Source: Xylocopa sonorina (lineage: Eukaryota; Arthropoda; Insecta; Hymenoptera; Apidae). From it: a stretch of DNA of 64,000 nucleotides. The notes beneath the pieces were generated by a model. The model was not told where the DNA came from. It did not search any database and saw only the letters and a program-made list of their open reading frames with translations. Both the position numbers and the translations under genes were made by a program. Shown in pieces: positions 1 through 11,100 of this stretch; position 1 is the first letter of the stretch, and every line of letters starts with the position of its first letter. The stretch lies in NCBI RefSeq assembly GCF_050948175.1, contig NW_027490178.1, positions 868,001 through 932,000 on the forward strand, read 5' to 3'.

Positions 1-1029
1 TATACATGACACTTCGCAATGAATATTATATCTTATTATGAAACATAGAAATGAGATGCGTTATGGCGTTTTAAGAAGCATTAGGACTCTATTGCTGCGA
101 TACGTAGATATCTGGAAACGCTATTTTCTAGCAAGGAAGAGTAGCATTTACATTCTTTTGAAGTGAATTCGTGATATACATAACACTTCGCAACGAATAT
201 TTTATCTTATCATGAACCATAGAAATGAGATGCGATATCGCGTTTTAAAAAGCATTATAACTCTATTGCTACGATACGTAGATATCTGCAAACGCTATTT
301 CCTAGCATGGAAATGTCGCATTTACAATCTTTGGAAGTGAATACGAGGTATACAAGACACTTCGCAATGAATATTATATCTTGTCATGAAACATAGAAAT
401 GAGATGCGATATCGCGATTTAAAAGGGCACTAGAAATCTATTGGGACGATACGAAGACATCTGCAAACGCTATTTAATAGCAAGGAAGTGTCGCATTTAC
501 ATTCATTTGAAGTTTATGCGAGGTATAAGTGACACTTCGCAATAAATATTATATCTTATCATGAAACATAGACGCGATATCGCGTTTTAAGAAGCATTAG
601 ATCTCTATTGCTACGATACGTAGACATCTACAAACGCTATTTCCTAGGAAGGAAGTGTCGCATTTACATTCTTTTGAAGTGAATGCGAGGTATACATAGC
701 ACTCCACAATGAATATTATATCTTATCATGAAACATAGAAATGTGGAGCAATTTCGCCGCTTAAGAATGTAGAAATCTATTGCTTCGATACGTAGACATC
801 TGCAGACGCTCTTACCTAACAAGGAAGTGTCGCATTTACTATCCTTTGAAGTGAATACGAGGTACACATAACAATCCACAATGAAAATTATATCTTATCA
901 TGAAACATATAAATGAGGATCGATTTCGCGTTTCAAGAAGCATTAGAACTCCATTGCTACGATACGTAGACATCTGCAAACGCTAATTCCTAGCAAGCAA
1001 GAGTAGCATTTTCAATCTTTTGAAGTGAA

Positions 1030-1725
1030 TACGAGGTATACATAACACTCCACAATGAATATTATATCTTATCATGAAACATAGAAATGAGATGCGAAAT
1101 CGCGTTTTGAGAAGCATTAGAACGCTACTGCTACAATACGTAGACATCAGCAATTGCTACTTCCTAGCAAGGAGGTGTCGTATTTACATTCTTTTGAAGT
1201 TAGTACGTGGTATACATAACACTGCACAATGAATAATATATCTTATATTGAATCAGAGAAATGAGATGCGATATCGCGTTTTAAGTAGCATCAGAACTCT
1301 ATTGCTACGATTCGTAGACATCTGCAGACGCCATTTCCTATCAAGGAAGTGTCGCATTTACATACTTTTGATGTGAATACGAGGTATACATAACACTCCA
1401 CAATGAATATTATATCTTATCATGAAACATAGAAATGAGATGCCATATCGCGTTTTGAGAAGCATTAGAAAGCTACTGCTACAATACGTAGACATCTGCA
1501 ATCGCTACTTCCTAGCAGGAGGTGTCGTATTTACATTCTTCTGAAGTGAGTACGTGGTTTACATAACACTGCACAATGAATATTATATCTTATCATAAAA
1601 CATAGAAATGAGATGCGATATCGCGATTTATAAAGCATTAGAAATCTATTGCTACGATACGTAGATATCTGCAAACGCTATTTAATATCAAGGAAGTGTT
1701 GCACTTACATACTTTTGAAGTGATT
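1030..1725 (+). repeat. Two-monomer tandem duplication
   Basis: A pair of monomers recurs 348 bp later (2 x 174). Both copies carry the rare changes CTACTGCTACAATACG (variant CAATACG at 1134 and 1482), GGAGGTGTCGTATTTAC and an ACGTGG in place of ACGAGG. The copies differ at several bases, so the duplication is not the most recent one in the window. Boundaries are approximate. Confidence 0.7.
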
Positions 1726-2486
1726 ACGAGGTATACATAACACTCCACAATGTATATTATATCTCGTCATGAAACATAGAAATGGGAAGCATATCGCGAT
1801 TTGAGAAGCATTAGAACTCTATTACTTCGATACGTAGACATCTGCAAGCGCTATTTCCTTTCAAGGAAGTGTCGCATTTACATTCATTTGAAGTGTGTGC
1901 GAGGTATACATGGCACTTCGCTATGAATATTACATCTTATCATGAAACATAGAAATGGAATGCGATATCGCGTTTTGAGAAGCATTAGAACACTAATGCT
2001 ACGATACGTAGACATCTGCAGACTCGATTTCCTAGCAAGGAAGTGTCGCATTTACATTCTTTTGAAGTGAATACGAGGTATACACAACACTCCACAATGA
2101 ATATTATATCTTATCGTGAAGCATAGAAATGAGGAGCGATTTCGCGTTTTAAGAAGCATTAGAAATTTATTGCTTCGATACGTAAACATCTGCAGACGCT
2201 ATTTCTTAGGAAAGAAGTGTGGCATTTACATTCACTTAAAGTGTAGACGAGGAATACGTAACACTTCGCAATGAATATCATATATTATCATGAGACATAG
2301 AAATGATATGCGATTTCGCGTTTTAAGAAGCATTAGAACTCTATTGCTTCGATCCGGAGACATCTGCAAACACTACTTCCTAGCAAGGAAGTGTCGCATT
2401 TACATTCTTTTGAAGCGCATAGGAAGTATATATAAGACTCCACAATGAATATTATATCTTTTCAGGAAACATAGAAATGAGATGCG
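1301..2486 (+). repeat. Block shared with 27524-28709
   Basis: About 1.19 kb matches 27524-28709 at a constant offset of 26,223 bp, which holds at both ends (1301/27524 and 2401/28624). Shared rare variants include TCCTATCAAGG, a CAGGAGGTG deletion variant and GAAGCGCATAGGAAG. In the middle, around 2240-2395, the two copies hold clearly different monomers while keeping register, as if one monomer had been replaced by conversion. Confidence 0.8.
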
Positions 2487-3440
2487 GTATCGTGATTTAA
2501 AAAGCATTAGAACTCTATTGCTACGATACGTAGACATCTGCAAACCCTATTTTCTAGCAAGTGTGTGTCGCATTTACATTCTTTTGAAGTGAATACGAGG
2601 TATACATGACAACTTCGCAATGGATATATTAACTTATCATGAAACATAGAAGTGAGATGCGATAACTCGTTTTAAGAAGCATTAGAAATCTATTGCTTCG
2701 ATACGTAGACTTCTGGAAACGCTATTTCCTAGGAAGGAAGTGCCGCATTTACATTCATTTGAAGTGAATACGAGGAATACGTGAAAACTTCGCAATGAAT
2801 ACTATATCTTATCATGAAACATAGAAATGTGATGTGATATCGCGTTTCAAGAAGCTTTAGAACTCTATTGCTACGATACGTAGGTATCTGCAAACGCTAT
2901 TTCCTAGCGGGGAAGTGTCGCATTTACTTTCATTTGAAGTGTATGCGAGGTATACATAACACTTCGCAATGAATATTATATGTTATCATGAAACATAGAA
3001 ATGAGATGCGATATCTCGTTTTAAGAATCATTATGACACGCTTGCTACGATTCGTAGACATCTGCAAACGCTATTTCCTAACAGGGAAGAGTCGCATTTA
3101 CATTCTTCTGAAGTGAATACAAGGTATACATGACACTTGGCAATGAATATTTTATCTTGTCATGAAACATAGAAGTGAGATGCGATATCGCGTTTTAACA
3201 AGCTTTGGAACTCTAATGCTACGATACGTAGACATCTGCAAACGCTATGTCCTAGCATGGAATTGTCATATTTACATTCTTTTGCAGTGAATACGATGTA
3301 TACATGTGTCAGGTCTCGTGGTGCGATTGTGCTCGATCCGATGGCACGATTCGTATCCTTTCCCGTAAACCTACGCGAATTGCGACGGGGCCGGGTTCGT
3401 TGGCGGTCGGAACTCGATTTAACCAAAATTACGCCTTAAA

Positions 3441-3450
3441 ACTTACCTTT
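3441..3450 (-). promoter_or_regulatory. Splice-donor-like site, minus strand
   Basis: The minus strand reads AAAGGTAAGT, matching the eukaryotic 5' splice-site consensus. It is unchanged in copy 2 (42534-42543). No acceptor can be identified with confidence in the 135 bp before the satellite begins, so an intron would have to run into the satellite or the insert was cut from a longer gene. Confidence 0.3.
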
Positions 3451-3829
3451 CGTTGTCTTCTTTATGCTGTTTCGCATCTCGTTCCAGGTGTCTATGGCGC
3501 CGTGGATCCGTGACCGGAATAGCAGCGGCGTACTGCTGGACCAGCGGAGCGTCGACGGGAATGAGTCTCCAGGCAGGCGAGCTGCGGCTGGAGGAAACTG
3601 GCGCTGGAACCAGGCGATCGTGGATTCGATTTGGACGTACGGCTGCGAATACCTCCTTCTCAGGAACGGAAACGGCATTGCAGGCGTATGGATGTCCGGA
3701 TGTACAACTCGCGTATTCACGAATGAGGCGGCGTAGATATTCTTTCCTCCCCGCGCGTCGTGTACGCCTTTTCGGTGGCTCGAGATTTATCAAGGGCGCT
3801 TGCACTAGGACAGAGTACGGCTCGGCCAA
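3441..3829 (-). other. Minus-strand open frame ending at a splice-donor consensus
   Basis: On the minus strand a frame of about 128 codons stays open from 3829 to 3443 and is intact in copy 2 (42536-42922). It has no ATG; the first possible start is TTG, so as a gene it would need an upstream exon. Its end coincides with AAAGGTAAGT on the minus strand (3441-3450), a near-perfect eukaryotic splice donor. It is rich in Arg, Pro, Ser and Ala, with a basic patch (PPKRRTRRAGRKEYLRR) near the N-terminal side. Between copies I count four base differences over this stretch: three change the amino acid and one is silent, which looks neutral rather than constrained. A second minus-strand frame (3436-3720) reads through the donor and stops in the following TAA; its tail DTWNEMRNSIKKTTKGK has a helical, basic look but no family I can assign. 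Most likely a gene or element fragment. Confidence 0.2.
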
Positions 3830-3832
3830 GCG

Positions 3833-4030
3833 ATGGTGCTCTCTGGCTTACCGAGGTCGATCCTTGTTCAAGATACCTTGGATACGATGGAAATGCAGCA
3901 AGAGCAGTCGAGCATTGGAGCACTCAAAGACCGTCCAGCGTACAGAACTGTCGCAGATGAATCTTGTGAATTGAACAAGAATCGCAAGCGTACACGTGGA
4001 ATAGAATTTAAGGAACTTGTAATCGAATAA
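3833..4030 (+). CDS. Possible 65-aa hypothetical protein, insert copy 1
   Basis: An ATG-initiated plus-strand frame of 65 codons. The start has a favourable context (GCGATGG, with G at -3 and +4). The protein begins MVLSGLPRSILVQDTLDTME and ends in a charged stretch, NRKRTRGIEFKELVIE. No signal peptide, membrane segment or known motif is visible. The stop codon lies inside an AATAAA hexamer, so a transcript could terminate right after it. Copy 2 (42926-43123) preserves the whole frame; I see one base difference, TCT to TCG, which is silent. That is compatible with constraint but far too few changes to prove it. It could equally be the 3' exon of a larger gene or chance. It overlaps other open frames on both strands, so this is only the most gene-like of several. 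Confidence 0.2.
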   Translation: MVLSGLPRSILVQDTLDTMEMQQEQSSIGALKDRPAYRTVADESCELNKNRKRTRGIEFKELVIE

Positions 4031-4031
4031 A
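4026..4031 (+). promoter_or_regulatory. AATAAA polyadenylation-signal-like hexamer
   Basis: AATAAA overlaps the TAA stop of the 65-codon plus-strand frame and is followed by AT-rich sequence. It is conserved in copy 2. It is only suggestive, because the hexamer is common by chance in AT-rich DNA. Confidence 0.2.
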
Positions 4032-4288
4032 GAGACTTAGATTTGGTAAAAGAAGAGTATATTCTATAATATCACTATCCTACTACACTATACTATGTTT
4101 AAGTTATCAACTAAAGATATAATTTGAAATAGAAATAGAACTAAGTTACAATAAGGACTCCGCTAAAGGAGATGCGATACAGTCGGCTGCATGAGAGCTG
4201 ACAGCTCGTAGCAGAGGAGCGTATTGCTCGATTCGGAGTTGAGATTAGAACTGTGTCCGAGATGGGACTCGATGGAATTGATCTCTCG
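4031..4288. other. AT-rich spacer and imperfect hairpin in insert copy 1
   Basis: About 130 bp of AT-rich sequence without a frame, then a mixed stretch with short dyads. At 4187-4214 an imperfect hairpin pairs CTGC with GCAG and GAGCT with AGCTC around a GAC loop. At about 4158-4171 CTCC and GGAG flank a short loop. Both are also in copy 2. I recognise no tRNA or small RNA here. Confidence 0.4.
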
Positions 4289-4470
4289 GTGGCGCGTCCG
4301 CGACCTCCTCGGGTCACGCGGCCCGCGAGTCGCTGGGCCCTTCGAGTGGGGCGTACGGTCGTAGTGGGGCGGCCGCTCGGCCCTCGCGGTGGGGCGGCCG
4401 GTCGGAGTGGGGTGCGGCTCGCGTTCAGCGTGAGCCGCGAGCGTCGAGTGCGCGCGGGCGCGCCTCGCAG
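4289..4470. promoter_or_regulatory. CpG-rich block with GC boxes, copy 1
   Basis: A sharply bounded block, dense in CpG, in an otherwise AT-rich window. It contains four imperfect GTGGGG(C/T)G repeats, of which two (4366-4372 and 4391-4397) give GGGGCGG, the Sp1/KLF-type GC box known from animal promoters. A GCGGCCGC site is included. A TATA-like tract, TTATATTCTATATG, follows at about 4472. This arrangement could be a promoter or CpG island, but that is inference from composition. A 112-codon frame across it begins with GTG and is broken by a one-base deletion in copy 2, so the block is probably not coding. Confidence 0.3.
4414..4438. other. GC hairpin
   Basis: GCGGCTC and GAGCCGC form a perfect 7-bp stem around an 11-base loop. 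It is identical in copy 2 at 43518-43542. Confidence 0.45.
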
Positions 4471-4499
4471 CTTATATTCTATATGTTTTAGAAATTATG

Positions 4500-4566
4500 A
4501 CTGTACAAATATTCGCTCAAATCTAGGTGTGTGTTGGATTGTGTATGTACATGATTTGTGTACAGT
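4500..4566. other. Inverted repeat, copy 1
   Basis: ACTGTACAAAT (4500-4510) is inverted as ATTTGTGTACAGT (4554-4566), with a two-base bulge, around a 43-base loop. Both arms are unchanged in copy 2 (43604-43614 and 43658-43670). It may be an RNA stem, a regulatory dyad or a relic element terminus; nothing decides between these. Confidence 0.4.
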
Positions 4567-4599
4567 GCTTAATCTAGAATCGCGTGTATGAGAAATAAG

Positions 4600-4813
4600 C
4601 GTATGGTTGTGTGATCGCAGGTAATTGGGATTCGTACGTGGAGAGGTATTCCTCGTCCTCGTGGCGCTGTCTCCTCGTCTTGGGGCGTCGAATCGTCGTG
4701 CGGCCCGTGTATGGAGGATCCGGATACCGGTGCTGGCGGAAGAGCGGTGTCCCGTTTGTGGATGCTGCGGATGGTGGTTGGCGCCAGAGGGTGGAAGGCG
4801 GTGCGCCTGACGT
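4600..4813. other. GC-rich right end of insert copy 1
   Basis: Frames are open on both strands but run into the satellite or lack a credible start. One plus frame (stop at 4810) contains the cysteine-rich segment CPVCGCCGWWLAPEGGRRCA, read as CPGCGCCGWW in copy 2. The CxxC spacing is zinc-knuckle-like but too short to call a domain. GCAG/GTAATT at 4617-4626 could be read as a splice acceptor or a donor. No function is assigned. Confidence 0.35.
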
Positions 4814-5460
4814 TATAATATTCATTGCGAATTGTTATGTACTCCTCGTACTCACTTCAAATGAATGTAAATAAGTAATAGTGTTCTAACGCTTGTTAAA
4901 ACGAGATATCGCATCACATTTCAATGTTTCATGATAAGATATAATATTCATTGCGAAGTGTTATGTACTCCTCGTACTCACTACAAATTAATGTAAATGC
5001 GACATTTCCCTGCTAGGAAGTAGCGTTTCCAGATGTCTACGTATCGTAGCAATAGTGTTCTAACGCTTCTTAAATCGCGATATCGCATCTCATTTCTATG
5101 TTTCGTGATAAGATATAATATTCATTGTGGAGTGTTATGTATACCTCGTATTCACTTCAAGAGAATGTAAATGCAACACTTCCTTGTTAGGAACAAGCGT
5201 TTGCAGTTGTCTCCGTATCGAAGCAATAGGGTTCTAAGGCTTCTTAAATAGCGTTAACGCATTTCATTTCTATGTTTCATGATAAGAAATAATACTCATT
5301 GTGCAGTGATATGTATACCTCTAATTCACTTCGGAAGAATGTAAATGCGACACTTCCTTCCTAGGAAATAGCGTTTGCAGATGTCTACGTATCGTAGCAA
5401 CAGAGTTCTAATGCTTCTTAAAGCGCGATATCGCATCTCATTTCCATGTTTCATGATAAT
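4814..5460 (-). repeat. Satellite block in reverse orientation, left
   Basis: About 3.7 monomers with the satellite landmarks as reverse complements (TTCATGATAAG, GAATGTAAATGCGAC). The first monomer has an internal deletion of roughly 55 bp at about 4872, joining GTAAAT to AAGTAATAG; the same deletion is present beside insert copy 2. Similarity to the block at 43918 runs from the insert to about 5150 and then stops. The last part, from about 5290, matches the other side of the junction near insert copy 2. Confidence 0.95.
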
Positions 5461-8400
5461 ACTACTACATCCTAGCAAGGATGTGCAGCATTTACAATCT
5501 TTTGAAGTGAACACGATGTATACATGACACTTCGCAATAAATATTACATCTTATCATGAAACATAGAAATAAGATGCGATATTGCGTTTTAAGAAGCATT
5601 AGAACTCTATTGCTGCGATACGTAGACATATGGAAGCGCTACTTCCTAGCAAGGTTGTGTCGCATTTACATACTTTTGAAAGGAATACGAGGTATACATG
5701 TCACTTGGCAATGAATATTATATCTAATCATGAAACATAGAAATGAGATACGATATGGCGAGTTAAGAAGCTTTAGAATTCTATTGCATCGAGACGTAGA
5801 CATCTGCAATCACTATTTCCCTTCAAGCAAGTGTCGCATTTACATTCATTTGAAGCGTAGACGAGATATACATAACACTGCACAATGAATATTATGTCTT
5901 ATCATGAAACTTAGAAATGAGATGCGATATCTCGTTTTAAGAAGCATTAGAACTCCAATGCTTCGATACGTAGATATCTGGAAACGCTATTTCCTAGCAA
6001 GGACGTTTGGCATTAACATTCTTTTGAGGTGAATACGAGGTCTACGTAACACTCCACAATCAATATTATATCTTATTACGAAATATAGAAATGAGATGCG
6101 ATGTCGCGTCTTAAGAAGCATTAAAACACTGTCGCTTCGATACGTAGACATCTGGAAACGCAATTTCCTAGCACATAAGTGTCGCATTTACATTCCTATG
6201 ATGTGAATACGAGGTATAAGTGACACTTCGCAATGAATATTATATCTTACCATGAAACATAGAAATGAGATGCGATATCGCGTTTTCAGAAGCATTAGAT
6301 CTCTATTCCTACGATACGTAGACATTTGCAGACGCTACTTCCTAACAGGGAAGTGTCGCATTTACATTCTTATCAAGTGAATACGAGGTATACACGACAC
6401 TTCGAAATGAATATTATTCCTTATCACGAAACACAGAAATGAGACACAATATCCCGTTTTAAGAAGCATTAGAACTCTATTGCTTCGTTGCGTAGACATC
6501 TGCAAACGCTTTCTCCGAGCAATGAAGAGTCGCATTTACATCCATTTAAAGTGTATGCGAGGAATAAGTGACACTTCGCAATGAATACTATATCTTATCA
6601 AGAAACATAAAAGTGAGATGCGATATCGCGTTTTAAGAAGAATTAGAACTCTATTGATCCGATACGTAGATATCTGCAAACGCTACTATCTAGCCATGAA
6701 GTGTCGCATTTACAAACTTTTGAAGTGAATACGAGGTATACATGACACTTCGCAATGAATATAATATCTCATCATGAAACATAGAAATGAGATGCGATAT
6801 CGCGATTTAAGAAGCGTTAGAACTCTATTGCTACGATACGTAGACATCTGCAAACGCTATTCCCTAGCAAGGAAGGGTCGCATTTACATTCTTTTGGGGT
6901 GAATACGATGTAGAGATAACACTGCACAATGAATATTATATCTTATAATGAAACATAGTAATGAGATGCGATATCGCGATATAAGAAGCTTTAGAACTCT
7001 ATTGCTTCGATGCGTAGATATCGGGAATCGCTATTTCCTAGCAAGGAAGTGGCGCATTTACATTCCTTTGAATTGTGGACCAGGTATGCATAGCCCTTCG
7101 CAATGAATATTATATCGTGTCATGAAACATAGTAATGAGATGCGATATCGCGATTTAAGAAGCACTGGAGCACTATTGCTTCGATTCGTAGACGTCTGCA
7201 AACGCTATTTAATACCAAGGAAGTGTCGAGTTTACATTCCTTTGAAGTGAATACAAGGTATACATAACACTGCACAATGAATATTATATCTTATCATGAA
7301 ACACAGAAATGAGATGCGGTATCGCGATTTAAGAAGCATCACAGCTCTATTGCTTCGATACGTAGACATCTGTAAACGCATCTTCCTAGCTAGGAAGTGT
7401 CGCATTTACATTCAATTGAAGTGAATACGAGGTATACATGCCACTTCGCAATGAATATTATATCTTATCATGAGACACAGAAATGAGATGCGATATCTCG
7501 TTTTAAGAAGCATTATACCGCTATTGCTTCGATACATAGACATCTGCAAACGCTATTTCCTAGCAGGAAAGTGACGCATTATCATTCTTTTGAAGTGAAT
7601 ACGAGGTACACATAGCACTGCACAATGAATATTATATCTTATTATGAAACACAGAAATGAGATGCGATATCGCGAATTAGGAAGCATTAGGACTCTATTG
7701 CTTCGATACGTAAACATCTGCAAACGCTATTTCCAAGCACGGAAGTGTCGCATTTACATTCTCTTGAAAGGAATACGAGGTATACATGACACTTCGTAAT
7801 GAATATTATATCTAATCATGAGACATAGAAAGGAGATGCGATATTTCGAATTAAGAAGCATTAGAACTCTATTGCTTCGATACGCAGAAATCTGCAGTCG
7901 CTATTGGCTAGTAAGGAAGTGTCGCATTAACATTCATTTGAAGTGTATATGAGGTATACATAACACTTCGCGGTGAATATTATATCTTATCATGAATGCA
8001 GAAATGAGATGCGATATCGCGGTTTAAGAAGCATTAGAAATCTATTGTTTCGATACGTAGACATCTGGAAACGTTATTTCCTAGCAAGGAAGTGTCGCAT
8101 TTACATTCTTTTGAGGTGAATACGGGGTATACATAACGCTGCACAATGAATATTATATCTAACCATGAAACATAGAAATGAGATGCGATATCGCCAATTA
8201 AGATGCATTAGAACTCTACTTCTTCGATACGTACTCATCTGCAAACGCTATTTCCTAGCAAGGAAGTGTCGCATTTACATTCATTTGAAGTGTGAACGAG
8301 GTATACGTGACACGTGGCAATGAATATTATATCTTATCATGAAGCATAGAAATGAGATGCGATATCGTGTTTTGAGAAGCATTAGAACTCTATTGCTACG

Positions 8401-10439
8401 ATACCTAGACATCTGCAAACGCTATTTCCTAGCAGGGAAGTGCCGCAGTTACATTCATTTGAAGTGTAGACGATATAAACATAACACTGCACAATGAATA
8501 TTATATCTCATCATGAAACATAGAAATGAGATGCGATATCGCGATTTAAGCAGCATTTGAACTCTACTGCTTCGATACGTTGACACCTGCCAATACTATC
8601 TCCTAGCAAGAAAGTGTCGCATTTACATACTTTTGAAGCCAATACTTGGTATACAAAACACTGCACAATGAATATTATATCTTATTATGAAACATAGAAA
8701 TGAGATGCGATATCGCGATTTAAGAAGCATTGGAACTCTATTGCTTCGATACTTAGACATGTGGAAACGCTACTTCCTAGGAAGGAAGTGTCGTATTTAC
8801 ATTCTTTTGATGTCAATTCGAGGAATACACGGCACTTCGCAATGAATATTATATCTCATCATGAAACATTGAAATGGTATGCGAAGTCTCGTTTGAAGAA
8901 GCATTAGAACCCTATTGTTTCTATACGTAGACATCTGGGAACGCTATTTCCTAGCAAGGAAGTGTCGCATTTAATTCTTTTGAAGTGAATACGAGGTATA
9001 CATGACACTTCGCAATGAATATTATATCTTATCATGAGACATATAAATGGGATGCGATTAACCGTTTTAAGAAGCACCAGAACTCTATTGCTCCGATTCG
9101 TAGACATCTACAATCGCTATTTCCTGCCAAGGAACTGTCGTATTTACATTGATTTGAAGTGTTGACGAGGTACACATAACATTTCACAATGAATATTATA
9201 TATTATCTTGAAACATAGAAATGAGATGCGATATCGCGTTTTAAGAAGCGTTTGATCTCTATTGCTTCGATACGTAGACATCTGCAAACGCTATTTCCTA
9301 GCAAGAAAGTGTCGAATTTACATTCACTTGAAGTGAATACGAGGAATACATGAAACTTCGCAACGAATATTATATCTTATCATGAAACATAGAAATGAGA
9401 TGCGATATCCCGTTTCTAGAAGCATTAGAACTCTATTGCTTCGATACGTAGACATCTGCAAACGCTATTTCCCAGCAAGAAAGTGTCGGATTTACATTCT
9501 TTTGAAGTGAATACGAGGTATGCATGACACGTCGCAATGAATATTATATCTTATCGTGAAACATAGAAGTGAGATGCGATATCTCGTTTTAAGAACCATT
9601 AGAAATTTATTGCTACGATACGTACACATCTGGAGACGCTATTTCCTAACAAGGAAGTGTCGCATTTACATTCATTTGAAGTGTATGCGAGGTATTCATG
9701 ACACTTCGCAATGAATATTATATCTTATCGTGAAACTTAGAAATGAGATGCGATATTGTGTTTTGAAATGCATTAGAACATTACTTCTACGATACGTATA
9801 AATCTGTAAACACTATTTCCTAGGAAGGAAGCGTCGCATTTACATTCTTTTCAGGTGCATACGAGATAAACGTAACACTCCACAATGAATATCATATCTT
9901 ATCCTGAAAGATAGAAATGATATGCGGTATCTCGTTTTAAGAAGCATTAGAACTCTATTGCTACGATACGTAGATATCTGCAGACTCTATTTCCTAGCAA
10001 GGAAAAATCGCAATTACACTCTTTTAAAGCGAATACGAGGTATACATAACGCTCCATAATGAATATTATATCTTATCACGAAACATAGAAATGAGATGCG
10101 ATATCGCGATTTAAGAAGCATTAGAACCCCTTTTGCTTCGATACGGAGACATCTGCAAACGCTGTTTCCTAGCAAGAAAGTGTCACATTTACATTCTTCT
10201 GAAGTGAATACGTGGTATACATGACACTACGCAGTGAATATTATATCTTATCATGAAACATAGAAACGATATGCAATATCGCGTTTTAGGAAGCATTGGA
10301 ACACTATTGCTGCGATTCGTAGACACCTGCAAACGCTATTTCCTGGCAAGAAAGGGTGGCACTTGCATTCATTTGAAGTGTAGACAAGGTATACATAACA
10401 CTTCGCATGAATATTATATCTTACCATGAAACATAGGAA

Positions 10440-11100
10440 TGAGATCCGACATCTCGTTTTAAGAAGCAGTAGAACACTATTGCCTCGATACGTAGACATC
10501 TGCAAACGCTATTTCCCAGCAATGAAGTGCCGCATTTACATTCATTTGAAGTGTATGCGAGATATAAGTGACACTTCGCAATGAATATTATATCTTATCA
10601 TGAAACATCGAAATGAGATGCAATATCGCGTTTTGGGGAGCTTTAGAACTCTATTGCTTCGATACGTAGACATCTGGAAACGTAATTTCCTAGAAAGGAA
10701 GTGTCGCATTTACATTCATTTGACGTGTGGAGGAGGAATACATAACACTTCCCAATGAATGTTATATCTTATCATGAGACATAGAAATGAGATGCGATAT
10801 CGCGTTTTGAGGAGCATTAGAATTCTAATGCTACGATACGCAGACATCTGCAAGCGCTATTTCCTAGCAAGGGAGTGTCGCATTTACATTCATTTGAAGT
10901 GTATGCGAGGTATACATAACACTTCGCAATGAATATTATATCTTATCATGAGGCATAGAAATGAGATGCGTTATCCCGTTTTAAGAAGCAGTAGAACACT
11001 ATTGCCTCGATACGTAGACATCTGCAAACGCTATTTCCCAGCAATGAAGTGCCGCATTTACATTCATTTGAAGTGTATGCGAGGTATAAGTGGCACTTCG
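10440..11100 (+). repeat. Three-monomer repeat unit
   Basis: A monomer with AAGAAGCAGTAGAACAC, TGCCTCGATACG and CCAGCAATGAAGTGCCGC recurs 522 bp (3 x 174) downstream (10461 and 10983). The bracketed monomers differ, so this is a three-monomer periodicity of two units. Confidence 0.65.

Larger units (their letters stand above)
1..3306 (+). repeat. 174-bp satellite array, forward, left block
   Basis: About 19 tandem monomers of the window's satellite, arbitrarily called forward. Each monomer shows the same landmark order: a tract around GAATATTATATC, ATGAAACATAG, a GCGATATCGC palindrome or a variant of it, a GATACGTAGACATCTGCAAACG core, a CCTAGCAAGG dyad, then GTCGCATTTACATTC and GGTATAC. Spacing is 174 bp (landmarks at 18, 192 and 366), with occasional shorter monomers such as 541-707. 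Monomers are clearly diverged from their neighbours, so this is not a freshly homogenised stretch. The block ends abruptly inside a monomer where the insert begins. No gene is seen in it; frames that cross monomers are by-products of a period divisible by three. Confidence 0.97.
3307..4813. other. Non-satellite GC-rich insert, copy 1
   Basis: About 1,507 bp with no satellite periodicity, bounded by forward satellite on the left and reverse-oriented satellite on the right. A near-identical copy (42395-43917) differs by scattered substitutions and a few small indels, about 98% identity by eye. Composition is mixed: 3307-4030 is GC-moderate with open frames on both strands, 4030-4160 is AT-rich, 4289-4470 is very GC- and CpG-rich, and 4600-4813 is GC-rich again. 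I see no convincing long terminal inverted repeat and no target-site duplication. Short GTCAGG and CCTGAC near the two ends are inverted in this copy but are not preserved in copy 2. It could be a captured piece of a gene or promoter, or a fragment of an unknown element. Confidence 0.9.

Noticed and set aside
3453..3974. 173-codon plus-strand frame in insert copy 1
   Set aside because: It starts at TTG, and the corresponding frame in copy 2 can only be started at a GTG further in. It overlaps two other open frames, and its composition (Arg, Ser, Cys, Trp rich) looks like the shadow of GC-rich DNA.
4187..4214. tRNA or small structured RNA in the insert
   Set aside because: Only an imperfect 28-base hairpin. 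No cloverleaf, A/B boxes or known RNA motif could be recognised.
4253..4591. 112-codon plus-strand frame through the CpG-rich block
   Set aside because: Begins with GTG, and a one-base deletion in copy 2 shifts the frame. Composition is that of translated GC repeats.
4700..4810. Zinc-knuckle protein from the CPVCGCCGWW reading
   Set aside because: Cysteine spacing does not complete a known zinc-binding motif, the frame has no credible start, and the residues differ in copy 2.
3307..4813. Insert as a DNA transposon or LTR with terminal repeats
   Set aside because: Only a 6-base GTCAGG/CCTGAC inversion is visible near the ends of copy 1, and copy 2 does not keep it. There is no target-site duplication, and the two flanks are satellite in opposite orientation, unlike a simple insertion.
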